A stretch of DNA of 64,000 bases from a virus. Below the pieces are notes generated by a model, which did not search any database, had not been told where the DNA came from, and saw nothing but the letters and a program-made list of their open reading frames with translations. Location of the stretch: positions 279,545 to 343,544 of IMG/VR virus record IMGVR_UViG_3300044624_002978, one strand, 5' to 3'. Made by a program: the position numbers and the translations under genes. Shown piece after piece: positions 8,304 through 16,371 of this stretch. The stretch's first letter is position 1, and every line of letters begins with the position of its first letter.

Positions 8304-8334
8304 AAAGGTCTGATGTAATGTCAGACCTTTTTTT
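8304..8334. terminator. Bidirectional terminator between convergent genes
   Basis: AAAGGTCTGA (8304-8313) pairs with TCAGACCTTT (8321-8330), with A-run and T-run flanks, between the 8037 gene (+) and the CHAP gene (-). Confidence 0.85.
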
Positions 8335-8385
8335 ATGTGTGAAGTAAAATGATTAAATGCATGAAGATGCGTGTAAACACCGTGG

Positions 8386-9207
8386 TTATCTAAGGTTGGT
8401 TAGCACCTTTGCTAATTCTTCATTTGATAGATTAAGATCCTTACCACTTACTGCTTTTGCTATACCTGATAATATACTACTAACAAATCCTCTGGCTGGT
8501 TCTGCCGAGAATCCAACCACACTATCACTAGGTAAACTTGATGAATCAGGAACCGGGGTGTTTGGGATGGAACCAAGTCTTCCACCAATTCCCCCAGCGC
8601 TCTTTATTAAATCATCTTCAAATGCAGGTGTTCTTGATGTTTTAAAATAATCAATGAATCCGAATATGTTTTTATCCGTTATCTTTCTAACATTAACACC
8701 AACTCTATCACCTTCTCCTGATTTCTGATCACTCGTATTACCTTCTATTGTAGTAAAAGTTTTCTTAGCAGGATCCACACTAATAACTATTCCTGTATGT
8801 CCAAGTCCTTTACCACCAGCTCTACTCATCATAAATATCTGTCCTGGTCTAAGAAGATTGATGTCTTTCCTTACTTGGTCTACAGTTATCTTTAAATCTG
8901 CTGGTGCTTTATCCCAGTGATACTTTACACCGCCGGTCTTAGGTAATGGATTGGTAGCTCCTAGTTTCTTAGAGAATTCATCAAACACATAATACACAAA
9001 TGCCATGCACCATGGTAAACCTTCTTTCAATCCAACACTGGCGAGATATTTCTTTATCTCCACACCTTTATTGCTTCCGCTAGGTTCTTCCTGTACATTT
9101 CTATTCTTAGCTAGTATATCGGTTAATGCATCACCAGCAGCTTCAGGGTTACTTAAAGGTATCTGTGCCTCTGCCAGAAATTCGGAGAATGATTTTAATT
9201 TTTCCAT
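8386..9207 (-). CDS. CHAP-type peptidoglycan hydrolase with N-terminal tag
   Basis: 273 residues. The start MEKLKSFSEFLAEA has the shared tag and an L-A-E/A site like a T4 prohead-protease site. The catalytic domain (about 44-190) has PWCMAF with the nucleophile Cys67, then RPGQIFMM and GHTGIV with His137, and EGNTSD with Glu155, the CHAP/NlpC-like amidase pattern. The C-terminal 80 residues are low complexity with a helix at the end. It would cut peptide bonds in the cell wall. Its late-type promoter and tag suggest it is packaged in or attached to the virion rather than acting as the free endolysin; this is inference. Confidence 0.8.
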   Translation of the reverse strand: MEKLKSFSEFLAEAQIPLSNPEAAGDALTDILAKNRNVQEEPSGSNKGVEIKKYLASVGLKEGLPWCMAFVYYVFDEFSKKLGATNPLPKTGGVKYHWDKAPADLKITVDQVRKDINLLRPGQIFMMSRAGGKGLGHTGIVISVDPAKKTFTTIEGNTSDQKSGEGDRVGVNVRKITDKNIFGFIDYFKTSRTPAFEDDLIKSAGGIGGRLGSIPNTPVPDSSSLPSDSVVGFSAEPARGFVSSILSGIAKAVSGKDLNLSNEELAKVLTNLR

Positions 9208-9223
9208 AATTTATTAGTATTCA

Positions 9224-9232
9224 CTATATATC
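9224..9232 (-). promoter_or_regulatory. Late-type motif GATATATAG for CHAP gene
   Basis: GATATATAG on the minus strand, 17 bases upstream of the start at 9207. Confidence 0.65.
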
Positions 9233-9251
9233 AAAAAAAATTGGGGTATTA

Positions 9252-9283
9252 TTTTTTTATCTGAGTTGGTCTACTTATATTTG
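9252..9283 (+). promoter_or_regulatory. Early promoter for 9308 operon
   Basis: T-run/ATCTGAG from 9252 and TATATTTG at 9276-9283. Confidence 0.85.
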
Positions 9284-9307
9284 CTTAGTAATTAAAAACA
9301 AACAATC

Positions 9308-9547
9308 ATGGCACAAAAAGAAACACACATACTAATAGCTACTGGAGGATCTCTCAATGATGAGGTAAGAGTGGAAATGATCGTTATTGATGAATCAAAT
9401 ATGGAAGAGGATGAATTTGATGACTTCGGAGAATATGCAGACTACCTAATAGATGACGCGGTAGGAGAATATGAACAAGGATTCTGTAAGGTTCTAGTCA
9501 TCAATGAATCTCAATTACCCAACTTGCTAAATGCTTTGGTGAGTTAG
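9308..9547 (+). CDS. Unidentified acidic early protein
   Basis: 79 residues, strongly acidic in the middle (NMEEDEFDDFGEYADYLIDD). No membrane segment. Could be a DNA mimic or a protein-binding factor, but there is no evidence beyond charge. Confidence 0.65.
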   Translation: MAQKETHILIATGGSLNDEVRVEMIVIDESNMEEDEFDDFGEYADYLIDDAVGEYEQGFCKVLVINESQLPNLLNALVS

Positions 9548-9584
9548 CAAAAATGCAAAAAGTAACCGATTAAAATTTTAATAT

Positions 9585-9812
9585 ATGTTTTTACTAGTAA
9601 ATTGTAATGTCGATGGAGACACCTATCAAATGTTTAATGATGCTGATGAAGCTAAATCAGCATTCGATAAAGCATGTGATGGTATGTTCACTGAACGTGT
9701 TGTCCTAATGAAACCGAATGATGAAGGTAAAAGATTTGGCTTTGGTTCCCAAGGTGATGTCTTTGGTGCTGAAGTAGTATTCGAATTCGAAACTCATGAG
9801 ATGGCAGATTAA
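9585..9812 (+). CDS. Unidentified small early protein
   Basis: 75 residues, alpha/beta pattern (MFLLVNCNVDGDTYQMF). Same operon as 9308. No family recognised. Confidence 0.65.
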   Translation: MFLLVNCNVDGDTYQMFNDADEAKSAFDKACDGMFTERVVLMKPNDEGKRFGFGSQGDVFGAEVVFEFETHEMAD

Positions 9813-9830
9813 TCCAGACCTCATCATACA

Positions 9831-9867
9831 AAAAACCCCAGATTCTTTATGAGTCTGGGGTTTTTTT
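9831..9867. terminator. Bidirectional terminator between convergent genes
   Basis: AAAAACCCCAGA (9831-9842) pairs with TCTGGGG plus T-run (9854-9867), between the 9585 gene (+) and the SLT gene (-). Confidence 0.9.
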
Positions 9868-10693
9868 ATGCGATTACTTGATTAGTCCAATCACCAACAT
9901 TTAATGATGCCCAATCACCACCTAATAACTTTTTGAATCCTTTAACCTGTGAAGCTAACAACTTAATACCAGCTTCTGCATTTCTATCTGCATTTGCCCA
10001 ATCTTTACCAACTGCTATTGTCTTACCACCGTAGTTACTGTTAGGTTGGATTGCATAAAGACCTTTATATGTTGAATTACCTGCCTTAGGATTAAGACCA
10101 GATTCAATCATTGCAACGGTGACAGCAAAGTCAAAAGGTACAGAGTATTGGATACTGTATTTTTGAATTGCTTCTTTAACCGCAGCATTAGCGGGTTTTT
10201 CTATTTCCGTCATAGCCTGCTTTTGCTTAGCAAACCATTTCTCTTTCCAAGTATTCATGAATAAAGCTGATGCAGTTTTCTCATCACCGTTGTCTAGTGC
10301 TTTAATGACGTCAGCTTTAACCTGAGGCTTATCACTCGGTATGTTCTTAACAATGTTTGCGTATTTAACACCACCTTTAGTTTTAACCGTATCGGAAGCT
10401 AAGTTGCCTGTTCCGTTTAATGCCTTAACTAAACCAGCTGCACCTGCAGGTCCTTGCTGATGTTGAAGGTAGATAGCAAAGTCATCATTACCAGCAACTG
10501 GATTAAATTTCTTTGCACTGTATCCGGACACCGTCGAATCTATAGTAGCATTGGTTGCTTCAGCTCCAGCTTTTTCAGCTCTTGCTTTTTCTTCCTTAGC
10601 CCTTGCTTCCAATTCAGCCTGACCTATTGCCATAGCAATAATACCCATGTTATTCTCGTTGATATATTCGTTGAATGATTTTATCTTTCCCAT
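9866..10693 (-). CDS. SLT-type lytic transglycosylase with N-terminal tag
   Basis: 275 residues. MGKIKSFNEYINEN carries the tag with an I-N-E/N site. An Ala/Glu-rich helix (about 20-50) and a spacer lead to a C-terminal SLT domain: VPFDFAVTVAMIESGLNP, with Glu197 as the catalytic acid, then GLYAIQP. It would cleave the glycan strand of peptidoglycan. Like the CHAP gene it is on the minus strand inside the early region and follows a late-type motif. Two different tagged wall-cutting enzymes side by side suggest a particle-borne entry or exit pair. Confidence 0.8.
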   Translation of the reverse strand: MGKIKSFNEYINENNMGIIAMAIGQAELEARAKEEKARAEKAGAEATNATIDSTVSGYSAKKFNPVAGNDDFAIYLQHQQGPAGAAGLVKALNGTGNLASDTVKTKGGVKYANIVKNIPSDKPQVKADVIKALDNGDEKTASALFMNTWKEKWFAKQKQAMTEIEKPANAAVKEAIQKYSIQYSVPFDFAVTVAMIESGLNPKAGNSTYKGLYAIQPNSNYGGKTIAVGKDWANADRNAEAGIKLLASQVKGFKKLLGGDWASLNVGDWTNQVIA

Positions 10694-10720
10694 TATTACT
10701 ATACAGTTTTTATTTATATT

Positions 10721-10730
10721 GTATATATCC
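10721..10730 (-). promoter_or_regulatory. Late-type motif GGATATATAC for SLT gene
   Basis: Minus-strand copy about 28 bases upstream of the start at 10693. Confidence 0.6.
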
Positions 10731-10749
10731 GAAAAAAATTCATCAATTA

Positions 10750-10781
10750 TTTTTTTATCTAAGGAAGGTTTCTTATATTTG
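10750..10781 (+). promoter_or_regulatory. Early promoter for RadA-like gene
   Basis: T-run/ATCTAAG from 10750 and TATATTTG at 10774-10781. Confidence 0.85.
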
Positions 10782-10809
10782 CTTTATAATCAAAAACAAA
10801 CAAAAAGAT

Positions 10810-11817
10810 ATGGCACACACACCAGCAACAGGAACAAGAAAACCGATGTCAGACGAAGCTAGAGCTAAGATTGCAGAGTCGGTAAGAGCAGCAGCAGCAA
10901 AGAAGAGAGAGGAGCAGGGGTTACCACCTCTTACTTCCAGTAGTACACCAGCACCAGATTTCATGGAACGCCCATTGGAATTGGTTCGTATGAGTGAACA
11001 GAATTTCCCGCCGGATCTATTCGTACCTCTTAAAACAGGTAAGCCGGTTGATTTTCTATTCACCCCACAAGGAGGTATACCTAAGGCTTGTAACTTCATG
11101 CTTATTGGAGGACCAGGGGTTGGTAAGTCAACCGTATCGTTAGATATGCTATCCGACCTTGCACTTGAAGGTAACAAAGTTCTATTCATTTCAGCGGAGA
11201 TGACGAGGATCGACCTATATGGTTATGTCCAACGTTTCCCTAAGTTTGGTGAGGTTGATATTCTATTCACCGGTGAGTACTGTGACAGCAATCCAAAGAC
11301 GGTTATCGAGCAGGCTCTGAAGCCAGGTTACGATGTGGTCTTAATTGACTCCTTCGCTGAGGTACAGGAAGATATCAAGGAAGTACTAAGATTGGGAACT
11401 TCCGGTGCTGAGAAGTGGTTGATTGATCTAATGCTAAGTCATAACCTTGGAGGTAATGATGCTACAAAGAATACCACGTTCATAGCAATCCAACAAGTGA
11501 CAAAAGGAGGCGTTTTCGTTGGTTCTAACAAGCTTAAGCACAATACCACAGGTATGCTTGAGTTACGCTTAGATAAGGACAGTGGCTCACCTTATTTGAT
11601 CTTTACCAAAAACCGTAGAGGTCAGGCAGAAAAAAGAATGTTCTATTCACTATCCGAGACAGGCGATGTACACTACGACCTAAAACGTTTCAACAACGAT
11701 GAGAACGCTAGAGAGGCTTTGGCTCACGAAAGAACATTAATCGAAGGTGAAGGAAATGCTTTCGATGAAATGTTTGGCTTTAATGAAGCTAATGATGATT
11801 TTGAAGCTGGGTTATAA
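10810..11817 (+). CDS. RadA/Sms-like RecA-fold ATPase
   Basis: 335 residues from ATG 10810; an upstream in-frame start at 10675 would run through the promoter. The N-terminal segment SDEARAKIAESVRAA resembles NUMOD3-type DNA-contact motifs. Walker A is GGPGVGKST (100-108) and Walker B YDVVLID (174-180). Near 240-270, QQVTKGG..GSNKLKHNTTGMLEL resembles the KNRFG-side region of RadA. The RadA N-terminal zinc finger and C-terminal Lon-like domain are absent. A role in recombination-dependent replication or branch migration is inferred; a KaiC-like or helicase-like ATPase is the alternative. Confidence 0.75.
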   Translation: MAHTPATGTRKPMSDEARAKIAESVRAAAAKKREEQGLPPLTSSSTPAPDFMERPLELVRMSEQNFPPDLFVPLKTGKPVDFLFTPQGGIPKACNFMLIGGPGVGKSTVSLDMLSDLALEGNKVLFISAEMTRIDLYGYVQRFPKFGEVDILFTGEYCDSNPKTVIEQALKPGYDVVLIDSFAEVQEDIKEVLRLGTSGAEKWLIDLMLSHNLGGNDATKNTTFIAIQQVTKGGVFVGSNKLKHNTTGMLELRLDKDSGSPYLIFTKNRRGQAEKRMFYSLSETGDVHYDLKRFNNDENAREALAHERTLIEGEGNAFDEMFGFNEANDDFEAGL

Positions 11818-11839
11818 AAAACCCAGCTTTTATTTTTTT
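11804..11839 (+). terminator. Terminator overlapping the RadA-like stop codon and the next promoter
   Basis: AAGCTGGGTT (11804-11813) pairs with AACCCAGCTT (11820-11829). The TAA stop (11815-11817) lies in the loop, and the T-rich tail runs into the next -33 element. Confidence 0.85.
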
Positions 11840-11864
11840 ATCCGGTATTCTATTATTATATTTG
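11833..11864 (+). promoter_or_regulatory. Early promoter for 11888 operon
   Basis: T-run/ATCCGG from 11833 and TATATTTG at 11857-11864. Confidence 0.85.
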
Positions 11865-11887
11865 CTTCATAATCAAAACAAACATCT

Positions 11888-12982
11888 ATGAAAAAATTTG
11901 AAACAATCTCACAATCTCTATTCGACCAAAGATCAGCAGAGGCCATTTTAAAAACTCCAATCAGAAAGGAAGTCAGTCTGAAGGATATCGAAATAGTAAA
12001 ACCCAACACGCTAAAGGTTGAGGATAAACTTATCCGAATGAATAGCGATGCATTCAAAGGTATCTGTAAGGTTGTTGGCCTACCGGTAGGTTTCGACAAA
12101 ACATTCTCCTCAGCATTTGGGGATAAGGCTAGACAGGCTTTAGTTAACAGGTTAAAGGTGGCTGTTCAGGCTAAAGGGGCTACGAGCCTATCATTGGTAG
12201 TTAACCCTGACAGCAGAGAGATCGTTAGTGTACAGAAGGATCCAAGAGATCTTATCAGCAACCAGATCTTTATGGAGACAACCGGACGTATTATTGATAA
12301 GTACAACCTATCAGTAAACAACTTCTCAATTGGGGATAACGGAGGTGTGGTTATCAATGCATCTTCACCTAACAACTCTTGGGGTGTAAAGGGGTTAAGC
12401 GACGAAGATCATTACGGAGGTGTTACCTTCACTAACAACCCAGAGGGTGGCTTTAGAGTTTCACCTTTCATGTATCGATTGGTTTGCGCAAATGGTATGA
12501 TTGGTACAGCATTCGATGAGAGTATGGCTCTTGGTCAAATGGACAGGATGTCAATGGAAAGTTTCTGGGACAGATTAAACCTTCTAGCCGATAGAGGATT
12601 TCAACCTCTCCAATTCGAAGAGAAGCTAAGAGCAGCTATGAACACCAGAGCATCACTATTCGAGTTGGAGTCAACACACGAAGCTCTAAGAAGATTTTCA
12701 GATGCGGAGCATAAAGAGTTGGAAGCTTGGGTACCTTTGCACACAACGAGAGAACGTTTCCACGGTGCAAACATCGATACAATCTTGTTAAACCCACAGC
12801 AAAAGAAGAGTGCTAAAACAGGAACAACAATCTGGGATCTTGTAAATGGAGTCACGCATTTCGCTACCCATGATAACGGTATCAACATCAGCGACTACGA
12901 CCGTCGCAGACTTCAAGTTCAGGCATCACAGTTACTAAGTAAAAAATATGATATGGCAAATATCATTTCGAGTCCTTATTAA
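11888..12982 (+). CDS. DUF932-like protein
   Basis: 364 residues. RLVCANGM (about 195-202) and the later WDLVNGVTHFATHD are hallmarks of DUF932, a family of phage and plasmid proteins without known activity. No membrane segment or nucleotide motif. It sits between the RadA-like gene and a small gene, suggesting DNA metabolism by context only. Its stop overlaps the next start (TAATG). Confidence 0.7.
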   Translation: MKKFETISQSLFDQRSAEAILKTPIRKEVSLKDIEIVKPNTLKVEDKLIRMNSDAFKGICKVVGLPVGFDKTFSSAFGDKARQALVNRLKVAVQAKGATSLSLVVNPDSREIVSVQKDPRDLISNQIFMETTGRIIDKYNLSVNNFSIGDNGGVVINASSPNNSWGVKGLSDEDHYGGVTFTNNPEGGFRVSPFMYRLVCANGMIGTAFDESMALGQMDRMSMESFWDRLNLLADRGFQPLQFEEKLRAAMNTRASLFELESTHEALRRFSDAEHKELEAWVPLHTTRERFHGANIDTILLNPQQKKSAKTGTTIWDLVNGVTHFATHDNGINISDYDRRRLQVQASQLLSKKYDMANIISSPY

Positions 12983-13164
12983 TGGCTAAGAAGCCAAAGA
13001 AGATATTAAGAACAGATAACCAGGAGCAAAGAGAAGAGCTCCTGGTTATTCTGCGTAAGTACTATCCAAAGGGAAAGGATGTCTCACAGTATGAGTTTGC
13101 TTATAGCTTACCCGCGGAGAGATTGGAACACTATATACAGATGATGGATCCGGCCAATACATAG
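12982..13164 (+). CDS. Small basic early protein with an internal hairpin
   Basis: 60 residues, basic N terminus (MAKKPKKILRT). The message has a perfect 10-bp hairpin at 13018-13047, 36 bases into the gene. Its stop codon lies within the first arm of dyad element copy 2. Function unknown. Confidence 0.65.
   Translation: MAKKPKKILRTDNQEQREELLVILRKYYPKGKDVSQYEFAYSLPAERLEHYIQMMDPANT
13018..13047 (+). other. Hairpin inside the start of the 12982 gene
   Basis: AACCAGGAGC (13018-13027) pairs exactly with GCTCCTGGTT (13038-13047). No T-run follows, so it is not a standard terminator. Confidence 0.6.
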
Positions 13165-13194
13165 TATGGGACTAACATACTATGCGTGCGAGGC
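13160..13194 (+). repeat. CATAGTATG dyad element, copy 2
   Basis: CATAGTATG (13160-13168), loop GGACTAA, CATACTATG (13176-13184): a perfect 9-bp inverted repeat, then a GC-rich tail (CGTGCGAGGC). Confidence 0.85.
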
Positions 13195-13220
13195 CTCGTT
13201 GCGGGATAGATTTGGTTTTA

Positions 13221-13252
13221 TTTTTTTATCTGAAACCAATTTATTATCTTTA
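13221..13252 (+). promoter_or_regulatory. Early promoter for 13264 operon
   Basis: T-run/ATCTGAA from 13221 and TATCTTTA at 13245-13252. Confidence 0.85.
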
Positions 13253-13263
13253 CCAATATCAAA

Positions 13264-13458
13264 ATGAATCATATGTTAGTAATACTTAAGAGATCAGTGT
13301 TTTCAAGGTTTAGTGGATCACTACCCAAAGGAGCAGTAACAATATACAACGAAGATACCGGATCTATTATGATAAATCCAAAATCAACCAATCCAGTTTG
13401 GTTAAGTGTTGATGCAAAGAAAACGTTCACCCCAATGGAATGGGATAAAGTAAAATAA
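13264..13458 (+). CDS. Unidentified small early protein
   Basis: 64 residues, MNHMLVILKRSV. An ATG three codons later is an equally possible start. Small beta-like protein. Downstream of a dyad element, so perhaps regulated by whatever binds it. Confidence 0.6.
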   Translation: MNHMLVILKRSVFSRFSGSLPKGAVTIYNEDTGSIMINPKSTNPVWLSVDAKKTFTPMEWDKVK

Positions 13459-13459
13459 C

Positions 13460-13711
13460 ATGGTACACATTGTTAAATTTGATGATCTTGTATTTGTCCC
13501 GCACCATCTTCCTGATTCGATCAAAACCGAGGTGGGATTTGCAGACGGCAGTAGCGTATCAATAGTTGCTGGTCCTATGTTATATGGCGACGGTGTTAAC
13601 ACCTTTGAGGTGTTTTTCTCAGATGAAGATAATCCCAGATGTTGGCAGACCAGAGAAGAGATTGAAGAAGAATTCACAAAGAGAGGCATTCCGTTCATTA
13701 ACATGATTTAA
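13460..13711 (+). CDS. Unidentified small early protein
   Basis: 83 residues, one base after the previous stop. Beta-rich then an acidic helix (TREEIEEEFTKRG). No family recognised. Confidence 0.65.
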   Translation: MVHIVKFDDLVFVPHHLPDSIKTEVGFADGSSVSIVAGPMLYGDGVNTFEVFFSDEDNPRCWQTREEIEEEFTKRGIPFINMI

Positions 13712-13743
13712 TTTTTTTATCCGATACCAATTTATTATCTTTG
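13712..13743 (+). promoter_or_regulatory. Early promoter for 13766 operon
   Basis: T-run/ATCCGA from 13712 and TATCTTTG at 13736-13743. Confidence 0.85.
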
Positions 13744-13765
13744 CTAAACACCAAAAATATAAACA

Positions 13766-14065
13766 ATGTACACATTAAAGACACAGTACGAAACATATGA
13801 TGTTCGTTTGAAGTTCGGAAGATACAATAACAGAAGAACCGCTATCGAACTAATTGATCTTGAGGATGGATGCCCAGTCATGATGGCGACGGTGAATCTA
13901 CCAGACGTATCGCTTTCAGATGATGAAGTTATCATAAAGAACTATTCAGAGAATGAGGGCGTATTAGAATTTCTAATCGAAAATGGAATAGTAAGTGAAC
14001 CAGTAAGAACTGTATCTTCAGGTTGGGTTACTTGTCCGGTTGTTAAATTACTTAAACAGGATTAA
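13766..14065 (+). CDS. DUF4313-like small protein
   Basis: 99 residues. The order RTAIELIDLEDG, ATVNLPD, IKNYSENEGVLEFLIENGI matches DUF4313-type proteins of phages and mobile elements, which have no known function. Three bases separate it from the next gene. Confidence 0.7.
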   Translation: MYTLKTQYETYDVRLKFGRYNNRRTAIELIDLEDGCPVMMATVNLPDVSLSDDEVIIKNYSENEGVLEFLIENGIVSEPVRTVSSGWVTCPVVKLLKQD

Positions 14066-14067
14066 TC

Positions 14068-14487
14068 ATGGATCTGGATAAGTTAATAGATACAGCAGAT
14101 GAAAACAGGAAAGAATTAGTTTGGAGAAAAGTGGTAGGATCTGATTGGGAAAAAGAAAGGGAAAAAGTAATGGGATACATTTCTGGATTATCAAATAGGG
14201 ATGAACTAAAAAATGAGTTAAAAAAGCTATCTGATAAATTTAGAGATCTAAATAGAGATTTAACAAAAAGTATGGAAGCCCAGAAATTGGTTGACCTTGG
14301 GTACTTCAGAACTCTTGATGAAGCTTTACTAAGAAGAAATATCGAAGATGGTATAATAAACAAGCTTCATGAAGCAACTCCAAAACAGTTGGATGCTATC
14401 ACGGACAAGTCAAAGGGATTCTTCGTATACTACAGAGATTTCTACAATGATGTTGAATTTTTTAAAATATCTGAAAATGATAATTAA
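14068..14487 (+). CDS. Unidentified charged helical protein
   Basis: 139 residues, highly charged, with coiled-coil-like stretches between 25 and 75. No membrane segment or known motif. Confidence 0.65.
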   Translation: MDLDKLIDTADENRKELVWRKVVGSDWEKEREKVMGYISGLSNRDELKNELKKLSDKFRDLNRDLTKSMEAQKLVDLGYFRTLDEALLRRNIEDGIINKLHEATPKQLDAITDKSKGFFVYYRDFYNDVEFFKISENDN

Positions 14488-14509
14488 TACCAGGGAAGAA
14501 GAAATTAGA

Positions 14510-14791
14510 ATGACCCAGATCTATATCGAGATGATCCGAACCTCCGGCAATAAAATTGAATTCGTATACGATTCTAATGTTGACCATGAGGTAAAAGAGA
14601 GACCAAAGTTTCGAATGCTTAACGGACAAAGTTATGTTATACATCATAATGGACATACCACGGAGAGATATAACGAATTCACTATGACTGGTAAATTCGA
14701 TGGTGGATTCACGTCAATCAATTTTGGTATAGATAGAATGATTTGCATGGCACCTTTCATAATTGATACTGTATTCGAAAAAATCCAGTAA
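14510..14791 (+). CDS. Unidentified small early protein
   Basis: 93 residues from ATG 14510, preceded by a purine-rich GGGAAGAAGA. Starts at 14477 (overlapping the previous stop) or earlier are possible. Beta-rich, no family recognised. Confidence 0.6.
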   Translation: MTQIYIEMIRTSGNKIEFVYDSNVDHEVKERPKFRMLNGQSYVIHHNGHTTERYNEFTMTGKFDGGFTSINFGIDRMICMAPFIIDTVFEKIQ

Positions 14792-14794
14792 TTA

Positions 14795-14826
14795 TTTTTT
14801 TATCTGAATCCAAATTTCTATATTTG
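14795..14826 (+). promoter_or_regulatory. Early promoter for 14855 gene
   Basis: T-run/ATCTGAA from 14795 and TATATTTG at 14819-14826. Confidence 0.85.
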
Positions 14827-14854
14827 CTCTATCAACAAACTAAAACAAAAAGAT

Positions 14855-15289
14855 ATGGGATTTTTTAGCTGGAAAACGTGCGATAATGGTGAATCAATTG
14901 CTAATGTGTACTCAGGGAAACCAACATACACTGTACACATGATCACACCTGATGGTAGAGTATTTACTGAGAACGAGTATGATGGTTACGGTGAATTTGG
15001 AGGAAAGGACTTTTATGAATTACTTGCTGAACTAAATGGTCTTGGTTCAGACCGAAGTGCAGGAATCGATCTTTGCTTCAAAAATAATCCAAATGGTGAT
15101 AATACACCGGGAGTGATTTATCCTAAGTTGGTAGAGGATTTGGAATCAGATGTGGTAGCTCAGTACAATAACTTACCCAATCCAGAAACATGTGAAGCTC
15201 AGGGTTACTTCTACGGTGATGAAGAGGAAGATGAAGATGAGTGGGAAGATGAGGACGAGGATGAGGATGAAGAAGATGAAGAAGAATAG
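14855..15289 (+). CDS. MGFFSWKT-family phage protein with polyacidic tail
   Basis: 144 residues. The start MGFFSWKTCD, then ANVYSGKPTYTVHMI and GYGEFGGKDFYELLAELN, mark a family widespread in phages and of unknown function. The last 30 residues are almost all Asp/Glu, an addition that could bind basic proteins or mimic DNA. Confidence 0.75.
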   Translation: MGFFSWKTCDNGESIANVYSGKPTYTVHMITPDGRVFTENEYDGYGEFGGKDFYELLAELNGLGSDRSAGIDLCFKNNPNGDNTPGVIYPKLVEDLESDVVAQYNNLPNPETCEAQGYFYGDEEEDEDEWEDEDEDEDEEDEEE

Positions 15290-15307
15290 TTTGTTTGTTT
15301 GGTTATA

Positions 15308-15345
15308 AGAAATGGGCCTCGTGATGAGGTCCATTTCTGTTTGTA
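15308..15345 (+). terminator. Weak intrinsic terminator
   Basis: AGAAATGG (15308-15315) pairs with CCATTTCT (15331-15338), with an inner GCCTCG/TGAGGT pairing. The T-run is poor. Confidence 0.6.
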
Positions 15346-15410
15346 GCGGTTGCTAAGAATTCCTACCTGGCAGGGAGGAAACACCGTGGGTTAAAAATTA
15401 TTTGATATTA

Positions 15411-15442
15411 TTTTTTTATCTGGAACCGATTACTTATATTTG
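15411..15442 (+). promoter_or_regulatory. Early promoter for 15468 gene
   Basis: T-run/ATCTGGA from 15411 and TATATTTG at 15435-15442. Confidence 0.85.
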
Positions 15443-15467
15443 CTCTGTAACTAAAACAAATAGCATT

Positions 15468-15680
15468 ATGGAGATTAAAAAATTATTCTGTGTGGCTTTC
15501 ACCGGTCAGGAAGATTGGGACAGTCCAACAATCTTACACGTTAGAACAACTGATAGAGATTCAGCATTAAAGATAGCTTTAAATAAAATTGGATTCACTG
15601 AAGAGGCAGCTGACTCAATGGCGGAAGAAGGACTCAATGACTATTTGGTAATTGAAGTTGACGATATAATTGAAGAATAA
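15468..15680 (+). CDS. Unidentified small early protein
   Basis: 70 residues from ATG 15468, the first start after the promoter. Alpha/beta pattern, acidic end (IEVDDIIEE). No family recognised. Confidence 0.65.
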   Translation: MEIKKLFCVAFTGQEDWDSPTILHVRTTDRDSALKIALNKIGFTEEAADSMAEEGLNDYLVIEVDDIIEE

Positions 15681-15712
15681 TTTTTTTATCTGGAAATAAT
15701 ATATTACTTTTA
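15681..15712 (+). promoter_or_regulatory. Early promoter for 15743 gene
   Basis: T-run/ATCTGGA from 15681, directly at the previous stop, and TACTTTTA at 15705-15712. Confidence 0.85.
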
Positions 15713-15742
15713 CTTCATAATCAAACTAAAAACAAAAAAGAT

Positions 15743-16159
15743 ATGGCAACACGTTCAAGAATTGGAATCGAAAAAGAAGATGGTACAATACTTTCAGTAT
15801 ACTGTCACTGGGATGGTTACCCATCACACAATGGAAAAATATTATTAGAGAACTACACTGACCGAGAGAAAGTTTTAGCTCTAATTGAATTGGGAGCAAT
15901 CTCAATTCTGGCTAAGAACTTAACACCGATTGATGGTGATGCTCACGATTTTGAGAAACCCGCTAAGGATGTGGTTGTGGCTTACCACAGAGACCGAGGT
16001 GAAGGACTTCAAATCCCAAGAGTTAATGCTTCATTGGAAGCTTTCTCAAGATCTGACTTTGAACAATATGGTTACATATTCACAAAAGACAATCAATGGA
16101 AAATAACATTTGGAAGTTCCAGAATTGCAGACCTAACTCCGGAAATGTGTAAGGAGTAA
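15743..16159 (+). CDS. MATRSRI-family phage protein
   Basis: 138 residues. MATRSRIGIE and VYCHWDGYPSHNG identify a family found in very many phages of different hosts. Its role is unknown. Single-gene unit with its own promoter and terminator. Confidence 0.75.
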   Translation: MATRSRIGIEKEDGTILSVYCHWDGYPSHNGKILLENYTDREKVLALIELGAISILAKNLTPIDGDAHDFEKPAKDVVVAYHRDRGEGLQIPRVNASLEAFSRSDFEQYGYIFTKDNQWKITFGSSRIADLTPEMCKE

Positions 16160-16186
16160 TAAAGAATTTGTTTGGTTGGTTGGAAG

Positions 16187-16222
16187 AAGGGTTCGGATTT
16201 TGTCCGGCCCTTTTTCTTTTTT
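16187..16222 (+). terminator. Intrinsic terminator
   Basis: AAGGGTTCGGA (16188-16198) pairs with TCCGGCCCTT (16203-16212) with a small bulge, then a T-rich tail. Confidence 0.8.
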
Positions 16223-16270
16223 GTTTAATGTATTTGCAAATTGGTTAAACAAATGGTAAACACCCCGGAA

Positions 16271-16305
16271 CATAGTATGGTAGTAACATACCATGCACGC
16301 ACGCA
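16271..16305 (+). repeat. CATAGTATG dyad element, copy 3
   Basis: CATAGTATG (16271-16279), GTAGTAA, CATACCATG (16287-16295, one wobble), then CACGCACGCAC. It ends 17 bases before an early promoter. Confidence 0.8.
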
Positions 16306-16321
16306 CATTTCCGCGGAAATA

Positions 16322-16353
16322 TTTTTTTATCCTGAATCTTTTTATTATATTTG
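16322..16353 (+). promoter_or_regulatory. Early promoter for 16372 operon
   Basis: T-run/ATCCTGA from 16322 and TATATTTG at 16346-16353. Confidence 0.85.
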
Positions 16354-16371
16354 CTAATCAAAACCAAAGCC

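Noticed and set aside
8357-8650. Plus-strand frame over the CHAP gene
   Set aside because: Antisense to a clear hydrolase gene, no promoter, no family features.
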